From the NCBI GenBank assembly GCA_005879585.1, contig VBKG01000304.1, positions 1 to 41,772 of the forward strand: a stretch of 41,772 nt of DNA, read 5' to 3'. The notes below the pieces were generated by a model. That model was not told the origin of the DNA, did not search any database, and worked only from the letters and a program-made list of their open reading frames with translations. Shown here piece after piece: positions 35,306 to 41,772 of the stretch. Origin of the DNA: Deltaproteobacteria bacterium (GTDB lineage Bacteria > Desulfobacterota > Binatia > DP-6). Each line of letters opens with the position of its first letter. Within the stretch, counting starts at the first letter, position 1. A program made the translations under genes and the position numbers.

Positions 35306-35850
35306 CGCTGCACCGCTGCTTCGCCTGGGACCGCCGTGTGGGCGCGCGGGCCGAGGGCGGCGCGCTCTGGTTCCCGCGCCGCTACCAGGGCGATGGACGA
35401 CACGACAACCCCGACGTCTACGGGTGCCTCTACGTCGCGACGGAGCCGGTGGCGGCGATCGTCGAGCAGCTGGCGCGCTTTCGCGGGAGCGTGATGGTAC
35501 CGCAGATCCTGCGGCGGCGCGGCTTGCCCCTGGCGCTCGCCACGGTCGAGCTCGATGACCGGACCAACCTGGCGGACCTCGACGACCCTCGCCTGCTCGC
35601 CACCCGCCGGCTGCGGCCGTCGCGTATCGCCACCCGGGAGCGCGGTGTGACGCAGCCGCAGGCCCTCGCTTTCTATCGCCGCCGGGCGAACGGGCTGCGT
35701 TGGTGGTCGACCTTCGAGTCGCTGTGGACGAACGTCACGCTCTTCGACCGGGTGGCACCACGCCTGCGCCTCGCCGGCGTAACGGCGTTGACCGCCGAGG
35801 GGGCAACGCTGCGCGAGGCGGCGGAACTCCTCGGCATCGCTCCCGCCTGA
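35302..35850 (+). CDS. RES-domain toxin (NAD+ phosphorylase family)
   Basis: About 182 residues of RES domain: LHRCF at the start, GALWFPRRYQGDGRHDNPDV and YGCLYVATEPVAAIVEQLAR, the ATRRLRPSRIATRERGVTQP region and WWSTFESLW near the end. RES toxins degrade NAD+. No ATG, GTG or TTG exists in frame near the domain start. The best start is CTG 35302, which overlaps the antitoxin stop as CTGA, copying the ATGA layout. A GTG at 35338 would remove the conserved first strand. Weak coupled initiation would keep toxin below antitoxin. Confidence 0.8.
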   Translation: MTLHRCFAWDRRVGARAEGGALWFPRRYQGDGRHDNPDVYGCLYVATEPVAAIVEQLARFRGSVMVPQILRRRGLPLALATVELDDRTNLADLDDPRLLATRRLRPSRIATRERGVTQPQALAFYRRRANGLRWWSTFESLWTNVTLFDRVAPRLRLAGVTALTAEGATLREAAELLGIAPA

Positions 35851-35970
35851 TACCTCGTGGTACAACCAACCCCATGGGGCCGCTTGACGGCGACGCGCGC
35901 ATCCTTTCGCGCGGCAGCGCGCAACTCCGGTTGCTCGTCGCCGTGAGGATCGCGGGGTAACTCCGGCTCG

Positions 35971-36789
35971 GTGCGCGGAGCGCTACTCGCCGTCCTCTTC
36001 CCGCTCATCGCCGAGGCGACCGAGATCCGCTTCGCGCGCGAGGGATCGCTCGTCAAGCAAGCCGACGTCGCCGCGATCATGGCGGCGTGCACGCCCGTGC
36101 CGGTCGACGTCGTCGACCCGAACTACGGCACGTCGAAACGCTACGTCGCGTGTCCGCTCGCCGACGTGCTGCGGTTCGGGTTCGGCACGCCGCCCGATGC
36201 GCTCGGCAGCGCGGACGTCTTCATCCGTGCCTGGGACGGGTACGACAAGCCGGCGAGCGCGGCGCGGCTCGCCGAGGATGGGGCGTTTCTGGCGTTCGGG
36301 GATGCCGATTTGTCGCACGGCGGCGACCTCCGCTGGGCGCCGCTCGGTCCCCGGGGCATCGATCCGGGGCCGCTCTATCTCGTCTGGACGAAGCCCGCGC
36401 AGCGCGACCGGCGCACCTACCCCTGGCCATGGCAGATCGCGGAGTTCGAGATCGTCGAGTTCCAGAAGAAGTATCCCCACGTCATGCCGACCACCGTCCC
36501 ACGCACCGCGCCCGCGTGGCAGGGCTTCGAGATCTTCCGCGGCGAGTGCATCGCGTGCCACGCGATCAACGGTGAGGGCGGCGACGTGGGCCCGGATCTG
36601 AACGTGCCCCGCAGCATCGTCGAGTACCGGCCCGTCGCGCAGATCAAAGCCTACATTCGCGATCCCACGAGCTTCCGGTACGGCAAGATGCCCGCGCACC
36701 CCGATCTCTCCGCTGCCGACCTCGATGCGCTCATCGCCTACTTCCGCGCGATGAGCGCCCAGAAGCACGACCCGCACCACGCACGCTGA
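35971..36789 (+). CDS. Exported monohaem c-type cytochrome with an extra N-terminal domain
   Basis: A 272-residue protein with a signal peptide (~1-17). The C-terminal third is a class I cytochrome c: haem site C193-I-A-C196-H197, with Met240 in KMPAHPDLS as the likely sixth ligand. Residues ~18-170 form a separate domain (KRYVACPLADVLRFGFG, IRAWDGYDKPAS, PLYLVWTKP, WQIAEFEIVEF). It loosely recalls the small oxidoreductase/molybdopterin-domain fold but shows no cofactor Cys motif I can name. Probably a periplasmic electron carrier for a neighbouring dehydrogenase not seen here. GTG 35971 is the start. The 120 bases before it hold nothing clear. Confidence 0.8.
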   Translation: MRGALLAVLFPLIAEATEIRFAREGSLVKQADVAAIMAACTPVPVDVVDPNYGTSKRYVACPLADVLRFGFGTPPDALGSADVFIRAWDGYDKPASAARLAEDGAFLAFGDADLSHGGDLRWAPLGPRGIDPGPLYLVWTKPAQRDRRTYPWPWQIAEFEIVEFQKKYPHVMPTTVPRTAPAWQGFEIFRGECIACHAINGEGGDVGPDLNVPRSIVEYRPVAQIKAYIRDPTSFRYGKMPAHPDLSAADLDALIAYFRAMSAQKHDPHHAR

Positions 36790-36839
36790 TCGCGGCGCGG
36801 GCGGGGGGCAACCCACCCATCTGGGGGCCAGCGCGCATC

Positions 36840-36851
36840 CGGGACATCCCG
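36840..36851. promoter_or_regulatory. Palindromic site 1 upstream of the secreted-protein gene
   Basis: CGGGA-CA-TCCCG, followed by CA. It is a near copy of site 2 at 36911-36926, 73 bp away. Confidence 0.35.
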
Positions 36852-36910
36852 CATCGCACGTCGGGTTTCCCCGAACCCTTGCCCGTCTGCCGGCTGGAAA
36901 ACCGTCCGAT

Positions 36911-36926
36911 TGCGGGACGTCCCGCA
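36911..36926. promoter_or_regulatory. Palindromic site 2 upstream of the secreted-protein gene
   Basis: TGCGGGAC/GTCCCGCA is a perfect 16-bp palindrome. It shares GGGAC-R-TCCCGCA with site 1. The 229-bp gap between the cytochrome and secreted-protein genes otherwise shows no gene. Confidence 0.45.
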
Positions 36927-37018
36927 GACGATTCGGGGCAAGCCACAGGCCCCGACCGCGCTGGTGTCTCGCTTGCAAGTGAGAGGCGAGGCGACGGAGG
37001 GGAGCCGAGGAGACGCAC

Positions 37019-38308
37019 ATGACGACCCCGAGGAGCACCAGCAAAATGGTCACGACAGAGATGACGGCGATACGGCGATTCAGTCATCTTGGCGCTTCCT
37101 TCGCGGCGCTGGCGATCGTTCTGGGTCCGGCGCTCGCCGCGGAGGCCGGAAGCGCGTTCAAGTTCCACGGGCGCTTCGCCAACCGCGACGGCACGCCGGC
37201 CGCGGGTGAGCTGCACGCGCGGATGGCGCAGAGCAGCTCGTGGATGATCGTGCACGCCAAGAGACTCGGTGGCTCGCAGACCCTGTCCATCGTCCTCCGC
37301 GGCACGGGCACGGACGACGCGTCCGTCGCCAGCTTCACGACCGATACGCGCGGGCGCGCGAACCTGCGCTTCATGACCGTCCCGCGGAGGACGACGGACC
37401 TTCGTCTCGGCTTCGATCCACGCGGGAAGCACATCGTGATCATCGGCAGCGGCGCCGATCGGCTCGATGTCTCCGTGCCCGGCGCCGACGATCCACCGCC
37501 GAGCGGCAACCCGCCGCCCGATGACAATCCTCCCCCGTCCTGCACCGCGGTCGACACGGGAGATCGTTCGCTGGAGATCGAAGAGGGCACCGGAGCCGTC
37601 AGCGCGCACTTCCACCGCGACAGCGCCTGCCACCGCGGGCTCGAGCTCCACGCCGCCGGCATGGCACGCGGCGTCTACGAGCTCTGCGTCGGCGGCACCT
37701 CCTTCGGCACCTTCGAGATCGACGACGACGCCACGGAGATGGAAAACGAGATGGAGCTCGAGGACGAGCCAACTGACGTGAACCAGCGGCCCTACGGGGA
37801 CGACCTGCCGGACCCGCTCGACTCTCGCCTCGAGGTTCGCGACGCGACCGCGACGCCGTGCTCCGGCACGCTCCGGTTCTCGTACGCTTCCTTCCCCGAC
37901 GACGCCGGACAGCCAGAACCGCTACCTCCGCCGCCGCCACCGCCACCGGCCAGCTGTTCGGCCGTCGACACGACGGACGTGAGTCTCGTCGCCGAGACCG
38001 GCAGCGGGAAGGCGAAGGCTCGCTTCCGCCGCGATGCGCAGTGCCACCGCGACTTCCGCGTGGAGGTCGAGGACGTCACGACAGGATCGTACGAGCTCTG
38101 CGTCGGCGGCATGAGCTTCGGCAGCTTCGACGTCGTGAACGACGGCGTCGAGGTTCAGGGCGAGATCGAGCTCGAGGACCAGATGGAGGACGTCGGCGCC
38201 CGCCCCTACCCGACGACGCTGCCCGACGCGCTCGGAGAGCGGATCGAGGTGCGGCGTGCGGGTTCCACGGCGTGCTCAGGGACCCTGATGTTCTCGCTGG
38301 ACTTCTGA
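37019..38308 (+). CDS. Secreted protein with two copies of an unrecognised four-Cys domain
   Basis: A 429-residue exported protein; no family recognised. A signal peptide ends near AAEA (residue 43). Residues ~45-155 form a beta-rich domain. Two copies of one ~110-residue domain follow (175-293 and 313-429), joined by proline-rich linkers, one an uninterrupted run of eight prolines. Each copy starts C-x-AVDT and has cysteines with identical spacing: C175, C204, C223, C281 and C313, C342, C361, C419. Shared wording includes YELCVGG-x-SFG and CSGTL. Likely disulphide-bonded outside the cytoplasm. GAGGAG lies 6 bases before ATG 37019. The next gene carries a third copy. Confidence 0.8.
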   Translation: MTTPRSTSKMVTTEMTAIRRFSHLGASFAALAIVLGPALAAEAGSAFKFHGRFANRDGTPAAGELHARMAQSSSWMIVHAKRLGGSQTLSIVLRGTGTDDASVASFTTDTRGRANLRFMTVPRRTTDLRLGFDPRGKHIVIIGSGADRLDVSVPGADDPPPSGNPPPDDNPPPSCTAVDTGDRSLEIEEGTGAVSAHFHRDSACHRGLELHAAGMARGVYELCVGGTSFGTFEIDDDATEMENEMELEDEPTDVNQRPYGDDLPDPLDSRLEVRDATATPCSGTLRFSYASFPDDAGQPEPLPPPPPPPPASCSAVDTTDVSLVAETGSGKAKARFRRDAQCHRDFRVEVEDVTTGSYELCVGGMSFGSFDVVNDGVEVQGEIELEDQMEDVGARPYPTTLPDALGERIEVRRAGSTACSGTLMFSLDF

Positions 38309-38416
38309 GCAAGCTCGGTCGCCCGACACACACACACACTAGTGACTCGCCCGGGGAAGGTTAATCGACGTGCGTTTCGCACGCCGCCCACCGGGCCGAA
38401 AAGGGAGGAACAGCAG

Positions 38417-38911
38417 ATGGAAGTCGGTCATGGATGGAAGCACCTCGGGGCGCTCGCGCTGATTGCGGCGATTGGCGCGGCGGCACCCGGCACCGCGGGG
38501 GCGCAGTGCCTCTCGGTGGACACAGGCGACGTCTATCTCGTGGCCGAGGGCGGCGGCGCCTGCAAGGCGCGGTTCAGGCGACGGGACGACTGCCGCCGCG
38601 ACCTCCGCGTCGAGGAGGACAACGTCGAGCTCCACTACTACGACCTCTGCGTCGACGGGGTGTTCTTCGGCTCCTTCCAGGCCGTCAAGGTCGCGGGCGG
38701 GACCCACGGCGAGGTCGAGTTCGACGACGTGCCCGATAAGCCGGGCGAGCGCCAGTATGCGGCGGGGTGGCCGGAGGCGCTGGGCGCGCAGATCGAGGTC
38801 CGGGACTCGGCCAAGGTAGCGGTGAAGAACCGGAAGACCGCGACCACGACGGCACCCCCGTGCACCGGAGCGCTCCGCTTCTCGTACACCTCGTTCCCGT
38901 ACGAGCCGTAG
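38417..38911 (+). CDS. Secreted protein with one copy of the same four-Cys domain
   Basis: A 164-residue exported protein. Signal peptide 1-29 (cleavage near TAGA-Q), then one copy of the domain found twice in the preceding gene: CLSVDTGDVYLVAEGG, ARFRRRDDCRRDLRVE, YDLCVDGVFFGSF, IEVRD and CTGALRFSYTSFP. Cys positions are C31, C59, C78 and C149; the last gap has a ~13-residue insertion, and C49 is extra. ATG 38417 is chosen over upstream starts because GGGAGG lies 8-9 bases before it. The 108-bp gap from the previous gene has an (AC)n tract and a CGTGCG-TTT-CGCACG hairpin (38369-38383). It may be co-expressed with its neighbour. Function unknown. Confidence 0.8.
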   Translation: MEVGHGWKHLGALALIAAIGAAAPGTAGAQCLSVDTGDVYLVAEGGGACKARFRRRDDCRRDLRVEEDNVELHYYDLCVDGVFFGSFQAVKVAGGTHGEVEFDDVPDKPGERQYAAGWPEALGAQIEVRDSAKVAVKNRKTATTTAPPCTGALRFSYTSFPYEP

Positions 38912-38914
38912 GAA

Positions 38915-40174
38915 TCAGCGGTAGAGGCGGACCGCCAGTGACTCCTTGCGGAACGCGTCGATCTCCCGGCGCCACGAACGCTCGAGGCGCCGGAGATCGA
39001 CGCCGCTCTCGACCCCCTCGCGCACGGCAGGGTCACCGATCAGGACGTCGATCGGCAGGCGGTCCGTGACGTATTCGTAGGGCGGCTGCTTCCACGCGAA
39101 CTGGTCGCGGTGCTCGGCCATGATGTCCTGCAGGAGCGCGAGCGTCGTCGCGTAGGGACGGAACGCGGCCCGGTCCGTCACGTGCAGCTGGAAGCCGCGG
39201 CAGACCCGGCCGGCCCACTTGTGGAAGGTCGGCTCGAAGGCGTGGTCGCGCAGCACGACGCCCGGCAGCCGGCGGCGCGCGAACCGCGCGCGGACCCTCG
39301 CGAGGTCGATCCAGGGCGCGCCGAAGATCTCGAACGGGCGCGTCGTCCCGCGTCCTTCCGACACGTTCGTGCCTTCGAGCAGCACCTGGCCGGGATAGAC
39401 GACGGCCGTCTCGAACGTCGGCATGTTCGGTGACGGCAGGACCCACGGAAGGCCCGTGTCCGGAAAGAGCATCCGCCGCCGCCAGCCCTCCATCGGCACG
39501 ACCCGGAGCGCGCAGCGTCCGGGGCACCGGACGGCGACGCCGTCGCTGCGCTCGACCGCCCCGCCGTCTCCGCCGGCCATGCGCAGGTTCACCAGCGCCG
39601 CGAGCTCGCCGAGCGTCAGTCCGTGCCGCATCGGCACCGGATAGAGCCCCACGAACGAGGTGTAGCCCTCCCGGATGAGGTTCCCCTCGAGCGCCTCGCC
39701 GCCGAGCGGATTCGGGCGGTCGAGGACCACCACCTCCTTCCCGGCGGCCGCGCAGGCCTCGAGCGCGAGCGCCGTCGTCCACTCGAAGGTGTAGACCCGC
39801 GTCCCGACGTCCTGCAGGTCGACGAGGAGCACGTCGATGTCCTCGAGCATCTCCGGCGTCGGCGAGCGGGTTTCCGAGTAGAGACTGTGGACGGGGATGC
39901 CGAGCTCCGGATCCACGCCGTGTCCGGATTCGATCATGTTGTCCTGCTTCTCGCCGGCGAACCCATGCTGCGGGCCGAAGAGCGCGCGGAGCGCGTCGCC
40001 GCAGACGCGCCGTACGACGTCGCGTGCCGAGACGAGATCCGCCGTGACCGACGCCGGGTGCATGAGGAGTCCGATGCGGCGTCCGCGGAGCCACCGCGGC
40101 CGCTCGCGGGCCAGCACTTCGAGCCCCGTCCGCACGCGCGGCCGATTGCCGCTTCGGGTCGAGCGCACGCTCAC
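38915..40174 (-). CDS. NamZ-like exo-beta-N-acetylmuramidase (DUF1343)
   Basis: A 419-residue DUF1343 protein, the family of NamZ, which removes terminal N-acetylmuramic acid from peptidoglycan fragments. Family features are GLLMHPASV, FGPQHGFAGEKQDNM, SLYSETRSPTPEML, VLLVDLQDVGTRVYTFEWT, DRPNPLGG, RHGLTLGELA, SPNMPT and SEGRGTTRPFEIFGAPW. No signal peptide is visible from GTG 40174, so it may act on recycled fragments in the cytoplasm, or the true start lies elsewhere. It converges on the secreted-protein gene with a three-base gap. Confidence 0.88.
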   Translation of the reverse strand: MSVRSTRSGNRPRVRTGLEVLARERPRWLRGRRIGLLMHPASVTADLVSARDVVRRVCGDALRALFGPQHGFAGEKQDNMIESGHGVDPELGIPVHSLYSETRSPTPEMLEDIDVLLVDLQDVGTRVYTFEWTTALALEACAAAGKEVVVLDRPNPLGGEALEGNLIREGYTSFVGLYPVPMRHGLTLGELAALVNLRMAGGDGGAVERSDGVAVRCPGRCALRVVPMEGWRRRMLFPDTGLPWVLPSPNMPTFETAVVYPGQVLLEGTNVSEGRGTTRPFEIFGAPWIDLARVRARFARRRLPGVVLRDHAFEPTFHKWAGRVCRGFQLHVTDRAAFRPYATTLALLQDIMAEHRDQFAWKQPPYEYVTDRLPIDVLIGDPAVREGVESGVDLRRLERSWRREIDAFRKESLAVRLYR

Positions 40175-40300
40175 GGTCGGATCTGGACGGAGGAGACGAG
40201 GAGCGTCGTCAGCGGCAACCGCCAGCGCATGGGGCGCGCATCGTAGGCGCTCACCCCTCAGAAGGCCAGTGCCCTTAGTGAGCCCCGCTTGATTGACCAG

Positions 40301-40318
40301 GTAGCTTCCAGAAGCTAC
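40301..40318. promoter_or_regulatory. Operator of the Phd-VapC operon
   Basis: GTAGCTT-CCAG-AAGCTAC is a perfect 7-bp inverted repeat ending nine bases before the antitoxin ATG. This is the usual autoregulation site for such pairs. The rest of the 153-bp gap from the NamZ-like gene shows nothing clear. Confidence 0.65.
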
Positions 40319-40327
40319 TAGCGCGGC

Positions 40328-40618
40328 ATGCGCGCGGTGGGGCTCAAGACGCTCAAGAACAAGCTGAGCGAGTACGTCCGGCTCGCCGCCGGAGGCGAGA
40401 CGGTCCTCGTAACCGACCGGGATCGCGTCGTCGCCGAGCTGGTGCCACCGCGCTCCGGTCGCGCGGCGCTTCTCGCCGATGCGCAGCTCGCAGACGCCGT
40501 TCGAAAAGGCTGGCTCACGCCGCCCGCCCTGCCCGGCACCGATGCCCCGCCGCGCCGGCCCGTCGCTCGGCTCGAGATGCTACTCAGTGAGCTTGCCACC
40601 GATCGAGCCGAACGGTGA
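40328..40618 (+). CDS. Phd/YefM-family antitoxin
   Basis: A 96-residue antitoxin. The N-terminal Phd/YefM DNA-binding fold reads AVGLKTLKNKLSEYVRLAAG followed by ETVLVTDRDRVVAELVP. The C-terminal tail, with ARLEMLLSELATDRAER, is the likely toxin-neutralising segment. The gene starts just after an inverted repeat and overlaps the toxin start as GTGA. Confidence 0.88.
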   Translation: MRAVGLKTLKNKLSEYVRLAAGGETVLVTDRDRVVAELVPPRSGRAALLADAQLADAVRKGWLTPPALPGTDAPPRRPVARLEMLLSELATDRAER

Positions 40619-41001
40619 TCTACCTCGATACGTCCGTGGCGCTGGCGCAGCTCCTGGCGGAGGACCGCACGCCGCCGGCGTCACTTTGGAGGGAGCCGCT
40701 CGTCTCGAGTCGGCTCCTCGAGTACGAGCTGTGGACCCGCGTGCACGCGCGTGGGCTCGGTCGGTCGCATGGCGAGGATGTCCGTCAGCTCCTCGGCCGG
40801 ATCGCGCTGCTCGAGCTGACGACTCCGGTGCTCGCACGGGCTCTCGAGCCGTTCCCGGCCCCTGTCCGGCCACTGGACGCGCTGCACCTCGCCTCGGTCG
40901 ACTTCCTCCGCCAGCAGGGACAGAACGTGCGCCTCGCGACGTACGACGCGCGCATGATCGAAGTGGCGCGGCGCCTCGGCATCCCAGCCTACGCGATATG
41001 A
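40615..41001 (+). CDS. VapC-like PIN-domain ribonuclease toxin
   Basis: A 128-residue PIN-domain toxin. The acidic metal site is complete: D5 (IYLDTS), E38 (EYELWTR), D88 (PLDALHLA) and D111 (ATYDARM). VapC toxins cut tRNA or rRNA. GTG 40615 overlaps the antitoxin stop, so translation is coupled. The pairing of a PIN toxin with a Phd-type antitoxin is common. Confidence 0.9.
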   Translation: MIYLDTSVALAQLLAEDRTPPASLWREPLVSSRLLEYELWTRVHARGLGRSHGEDVRQLLGRIALLELTTPVLARALEPFPAPVRPLDALHLASVDFLRQQGQNVRLATYDARMIEVARRLGIPAYAI

Positions 41002-41099
41002 ACCGCAAGGCAACGAAAAGATCGGTGCGCCCGGGACACGCCGCACGGGCGATGTGATCGTCGTCTCTCCCGTCCTTGCCGTGAGCCCGTGAGAGCGGA

Positions 41100-41772
41100 A
41101 TGATCTCCGCGATGCCGGCGGTCTTCGTCGGTCGACACCACGAGCTCGTCGAGTTGCGCGCGGGTCTGGAAGACGCCGCCACCGGCCGCGGACGCTTCTT
41201 CCTCGTCGTCGGGGAGGCGGGCATCGGGAAGACCCGACTCGTGGAGGAGCTGGCGCGTGAGGCCGCGGAGCGGGGTCACCTCGTGCTCTGGGGGCGGTGC
41301 TGGGAGGGCGAGGGGGCTCCGCCCTACTGGCCGTGGATTCAGGTGATCCGGGCCTGCTTGCCACAGGTTGCGGACGGGGCCGGCGCGCCATACCTCGCGC
41401 AGCTCGTGCCGGAGCTGGGGGGGCTGCAGTCGCCAGCGCCGCCCGTCCCGCCACAGTCGGAGCACGCGCGCTTCTACCTCTTCGATGCGGTGGCGACGTT
41501 CCTCCGGAGTCGTCCCGACCACACACCGTTGGTGCTCGTCTTCGACGACCTGCAGTGGGCCGACACGCCGTCGCTGCTCCTGCTGCAGTTCCTCGTTCAC
41601 GAGCTGCGCGACACGGCGATGCTCGTCGTGGCGACGTACCGAGCAATGGAGGCGCGCCAGAACCCTCACGTCGCCGAGATCCTGGGAGCGCTGGCGCGTG
41701 ACGGACGCCACCTACCGCTCTCCGGTTTCGGGGAAGGGGAGGTGGCGCTCTTCATCGAGGGGAAGACGGGCC
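41100..41772 (+). CDS. Start of an AAA_16-type ATPase (regulator or cyclase family), cut by the window edge
   Basis: An open frame from ATG 41100 (or ATG 41112) runs to the window end. It reads FVGRHHELVELRAGLEDAAT, Walker A G-E-A-G-I-G-K44-T (VVGEAGIGKTRLVEELA), the ALWGRCWEGEG-like segment (LVLWGRCWEGEGAPPYWPWI) and Walker B LVLVFDDLQWAD. This N-terminal ATPase module is typical of large LuxR-type or BTAD-type regulators and of class III adenylate cyclases; the C-terminal output lies outside the window. The 98 bases before it show nothing clear. Confidence 0.85.
   Translation, partial: MISAMPAVFVGRHHELVELRAGLEDAATGRGRFFLVVGEAGIGKTRLVEELAREAAERGHLVLWGRCWEGEGAPPYWPWIQVIRACLPQVADGAGAPYLAQLVPELGGLQSPAPPVPPQSEHARFYLFDAVATFLRSRPDHTPLVLVFDDLQWADTPSLLLLQFLVHELRDTAMLVVATYRAMEARQNPHVAEILGALARDGRHLPLSGFGEGEVALFIEGKTG

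Noticed and set aside
35851-35970. A small ORF ending at 35960, just before the cytochrome start
   Set aside because: About 30 codons from ATG 35872, no ribosome binding site and no recognisable sequence.
38327-38340. Short (AC)n tract as a phase-variation repeat
   Set aside because: It is only about six or seven units long and lies between genes, not in a promoter spacer that I can identify.

Overview
The window is about 41.8 kb of very GC-rich DNA, almost fully coding, on both strands. Long operons are joined by ATGA/GTGA stop-start overlaps. Heptose nucleotidyltransferase (rfaE2), a NamZ-type muramidase, an AMIN-domain amidase, GlnD, IHF/HU, a C-x-x-C type L28 and an endonuclease-type MutL point to a high-GC Gram-negative chromosome of the broad Desulfobacterota/Myxococcota/Binatota kind. 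The sequence alone does not fix the phylum.

Region 1 (1-5000) is an accessory catabolic cluster. A TetR-family regulator lies between two arms. The leftward arm carries a SnoaL-like protein, a decayed second SnoaL copy, a crotonase and the start of one more gene at the window edge. The rightward arm carries a GFA/CENP-V protein, an alpha/beta hydrolase and an SMP-30 lactonase-like protein. Both arms start from nearly identical promoter-operator modules: -35 TTGACT, a 17-bp spacer holding one CATACC-N3-GGTATG palindrome, a -10 box, and a second palindrome 23 bp downstream. This looks like a small local regulon.

Region 2 (5044-14391) is leftward housekeeping: xerD, glnD, an N-acetylmuramoyl-L-alanine amidase, then a divergent methionine adenosyltransferase translationally coupled to a P-type ATPase.

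Region 3 (14290-33257) is a long leftward core cluster. Read in the direction of transcription it is pgi, mutL, miaA, pheA, hisC, tyrA, aroA, cmk, rpsA, sppA, ihfB-like, a 3'-degenerate HIT gene, a MoxR-like AAA gene, a VWA gene, mutS and a possible 33-codon ORF. It joins mismatch repair, tRNA modification, aromatic amino acid synthesis and translation. Two palindrome-rich tracts break it: one between HIT and MoxR, and one between mutL and pgi that is itself a large inverted repeat.

Region 4 (33339-41772) is mostly rightward: rfaE2, a DUF1772-like membrane protein, a 5'-truncated Y1/HUH transposase remnant, rpmB, an Xre-RES toxin-antitoxin pair with an unusual toxin start, a c-type cytochrome, and two secreted proteins. 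The secreted proteins share three copies of an unrecognised four-cysteine domain. A leftward NamZ-type gene, a Phd-VapC pair with a clear operator, and the start of an AAA ATPase close the window. No tRNA, rRNA or CRISPR array was seen.
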